DNA of 8,614 nucleotides from an uncultured bacterium (GTDB lineage Bacteria; Methylomirabilota; Methylomirabilia; Rokubacteriales; CSP1-6). The position numbers were made by a program, and so were the translations under genes. The stretch is taken from the NCBI GenBank assembly GCA_946479205.1, contig CAMLFJ010000103.1, positions 1-8,614 of the forward strand, read 5' to 3'. The number at the start of each line of letters is the position of its first letter. The stretch's first letter is position 1. Of the stretch, positions 6,693-8,614 are shown piece by piece. Under the pieces are notes generated by a model. That model searched no databases. It had not been told where the DNA came from and worked only from the letters and a program-made list of their open reading frames with translations.

Positions 6693-8614
6693 TCAGGCGA
6701 CCGTGGGAACCAGTTCCTGCCGGTAGCCGCACTCCTCCCGGAAGCACTGCCGCGTGACCTTGCCGCCCTTGGCGTAGCGCTCGGTCAGGAACGGCGCCGC
6801 GCACTTCGGGCACGGCTCCGCCACCGGGCGCGTCCACAGGGCGAACGTGCACGTGGGGTAGTTCGTGCACGCGTAGAAGGTCTTGCCCTTGCGGGTGCGC
6901 TTCTCCAGGAGCTGGCCGCCGCAGCCGGGCAGCGGGCACGTGATCCCGAGCGTGATCGGCTTGGTGGTCTTGCACTCCGGGTAGCCCGAGCACGCGATGA
7001 ACTTGCCGAAGCGGCCGTGCTTGATGACCATCGGCTTGCTGCACGTCGGGCAGATCTCGTCGGTGGGCTCGTCCGCCGGCCGCTCGCGGCCGCCGCTCAT
7101 GTCCTTGGTGAACTTGCAGTCGGGATAGGTCGAGCAGGCCAGGAACTTCCCGAAGCGCCCCCACTTCTCGAGCAGCGGCTTGCCGCACTCGGGGCACTCC
7201 TGCCCGGCGTCCACCCCGACCTTGACGTTGTCCATCTTCTTGCCGGCCGCCTTCAGGTCGCGCGAGAACTGCTTGTAGAAGGTCTCGACCGTCTTCACCC
7301 AGTCCGCGTCGCCTTCCTCGATCTTGTCGAGCGACTCCTCGAGCCCGGCGGTGAACTCGACGTCCATGACCTCGGGGAAGTGGGGCACCAGCATGTCGGT
7401 GACCTGCATGCCGAGGTCGGTCGGGAACAGGGTGCCTCGCTCGCGCCGCGCGTAGCCCCGCTCCTGGATCGTGCCGAGGATCTGCGCGTAGGTGGACGGC
7501 CGCCCGATCCCCCGGTCCTCCAGCAGCTTGACCAGCGAGGCCTCGGTGAAGCGCGGGGGCGGCTGGGTGAAGTGCTGCCGGGGGTCGAGCGCGAGGAGCT
7601 TGAGCGTCTCGCCCACCGTCAGCGGCGGCATCACCGCCTCCGCCTCCTCCTCCGGCGTCTCGTCGGTGGCCTCGCGCGACTCGACGTAGACCGCGGTGAA
7701 ACCGGGGAACTTCATGGTCGAGCCCTGGGCCCGGAAGAGGGCGTCCGCCGCCGTGATGTCCGCGGCCACCGTGTCGTACACCGCGGGCAGCATCTGGCTC
7801 GCGAGGAAACGCTCCCAGATCAGCCGGTAGAGCGCGAGCTGGTCCTTGGACAGGAAACGGGCCACCGCCTTGGGCTCACGCGCCACCGAGCTCGGGCGCA
7901 CCGCCTCGTGGGCTTCCTGCGCGCTCTTCTTGGCCTTGTAGGCGGGCGGGGTGTCGGGCAGGTACTCGCGCCCCAGGCGCCCGGTCACCCACTCCCGCGC
8001 TTCCTCCTGCGCCTCCGCGGCCACCCGCACCGCGTCGGTGCGCATGTAGGTGATGAGGCCGACCGCGCCCTCCTCGCCGAGCTCGACGCCCTCGTAGAGC
8101 TGCTGGGCCAGCATCATCGTCTTCTTGGCGGTGAAGTGCAGCTTGCGGCTCGCGTCCTGCTGGAGCGTGGAGGTGATGAAGGGCGGCGCGGGATTCCGAC
8201 GCCGCTCGCCCCGCGTCACCGATTTCACGGTCCAGGCGGCGCCCGTGAGCCCGGTCGTCACCGCGGTGGTCGCGGCCTCGTCGGGCAGGTCGGCCTTCTC
8301 GCCGCGCACTTCCTTGAGGGTCGCCACGAAGTCGGGCGGGTTCTTGCCCTTGAGCTTGGCGTGCAGCGACCAGTACTCCACCGGCACGAAGGCGGCGATC
8401 TCCCGCTCGCGCTCGGTGAGCAGGCGCACCGCCACCGACTGCACGCGGCCGGCCGAGAGCCCGCGGCGGATCTTCTCCCAGAGGAGCGGCGAGAGCTTGT
8501 AACCCACGAGCCGGTCCAGCACGCGCCGGGCCTGCTGAGCGTTGACCTTGTTGGTGTCAATCTTGCCGGGGTTCAGGAAGGCGGCCTTGACCGCGCGCTC
8601 CGTGATCTCGTTGA
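6693..8614 (-). CDS. topA: DNA topoisomerase I (type IA), missing its N-terminal part at the window edge
   Basis: Relaxes negatively supercoiled DNA by a single-strand break and a 5'-phosphotyrosine link. 639 residues are visible; the frame runs open to position 8614, beginning in NEITERAVKAAF, which aligns about 135 residues into E. coli TopA, so the TOPRIM domain is outside the window. Visible, counted from the edge: DNA-binding segment with RRGLSAGRVQSVAVRL near 49-64, active site GLITYMRTD with Tyr189 as nucleophile, ASLVKLLEDRGIGRPSTYA near 358-376, then four C-terminal zinc ribbons. Their cysteines are 473/476/493/499, 521/524/541/547, 559/564/582/588 and 601/604/623/628. The GTG at 8522 is internal, because conserved TopA sequence continues upstream of it. 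After YMRTD the usual Ser is Ala (TDAVRVAAEA). Downstream, xerC follows by 22 bp. Confidence 0.97.
   Translation of the reverse strand, partial: NEITERAVKAAFLNPGKIDTNKVNAQQARRVLDRLVGYKLSPLLWEKIRRGLSAGRVQSVAVRLLTEREREIAAFVPVEYWSLHAKLKGKNPPDFVATLKEVRGEKADLPDEAATTAVTTGLTGAAWTVKSVTRGERRRNPAPPFITSTLQQDASRKLHFTAKKTMMLAQQLYEGVELGEEGAVGLITYMRTDAVRVAAEAQEEAREWVTGRLGREYLPDTPPAYKAKKSAQEAHEAVRPSSVAREPKAVARFLSKDQLALYRLIWERFLASQMLPAVYDTVAADITAADALFRAQGSTMKFPGFTAVYVESREATDETPEEEAEAVMPPLTVGETLKLLALDPRQHFTQPPPRFTEASLVKLLEDRGIGRPSTYAQILGTIQERGYARRERGTLFPTDLGMQVTDMLVPHFPEVMDVEFTAGLEESLDKIEEGDADWVKTVETFYKQFSRDLKAAGKKMDNVKVGVDAGQECPECGKPLLEKWGRFGKFLACSTYPDCKFTKDMSGGRERPADEPTDEICPTCSKPMVIKHGRFGKFIACSGYPECKTTKPITLGITCPLPGCGGQLLEKRTRKGKTFYACTNYPTCTFALWTRPVAEPCPKCAAPFLTERYAKGGKVTRQCFREECGYRQELVPTVA

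Overview
The window is a compact, one-direction block of eight housekeeping genes, all on the minus strand. In transcription order (right to left) they are topA (5' end outside the window), xerC, hslV, hslU, argB, argD, argF and argG (3' end outside the window). No gap exceeds 28 bp and three junctions are 4-bp GTGA stop/start overlaps. The DNA is strongly GC-rich, with nearly all third codon positions G or C. The long plus-strand reading frames are therefore antisense shadows of real genes. No RNA gene, mobile element, CRISPR array or clear terminator is visible, and there is no stretch over 300 bases without a gene.

Region by region: 8614-6693 encodes most of DNA topoisomerase I, ending in four zinc ribbons. 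6670-5798 encodes a XerC-type tyrosine recombinase with all catalytic residues. 5781-3857 encodes the HslV peptidase and HslU ATPase of the HslVU (ClpYQ) protease. 3843-1 is an arginine-biosynthesis module: acetylglutamate kinase (argB), acetylornithine aminotransferase (argD), ornithine carbamoyltransferase (argF) and argininosuccinate synthase (argG). These give pathway step 2, step 4, and the two steps from ornithine through citrulline to argininosuccinate. argC, argJ or argE, and argH are not in view.

The topA-xerC-hslV-hslU order matches the well-known Bacillus arrangement topA-trmFO-codV(xerC)-codW(hslV)-codX(hslU)-codY. Here trmFO is missing between topA and xerC, and an arginine module stands where codY would be. 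The protein style and GC content suggest a free-living, GC-rich, non-Firmicute bacterium, for example a deltaproteobacterial or Methylomirabilota/Rokubacteria-like lineage. That placement is a low-confidence guess from memory.

I see no novel multi-gene system. The observations most worth a second look are a perfect 10-bp inverted repeat inside hslU built from AT-ending codons unlike the rest of the gene, the 11-residue extension before the HslV catalytic threonine, and the joining of the protease and arginine genes with only about 13 bp between them.
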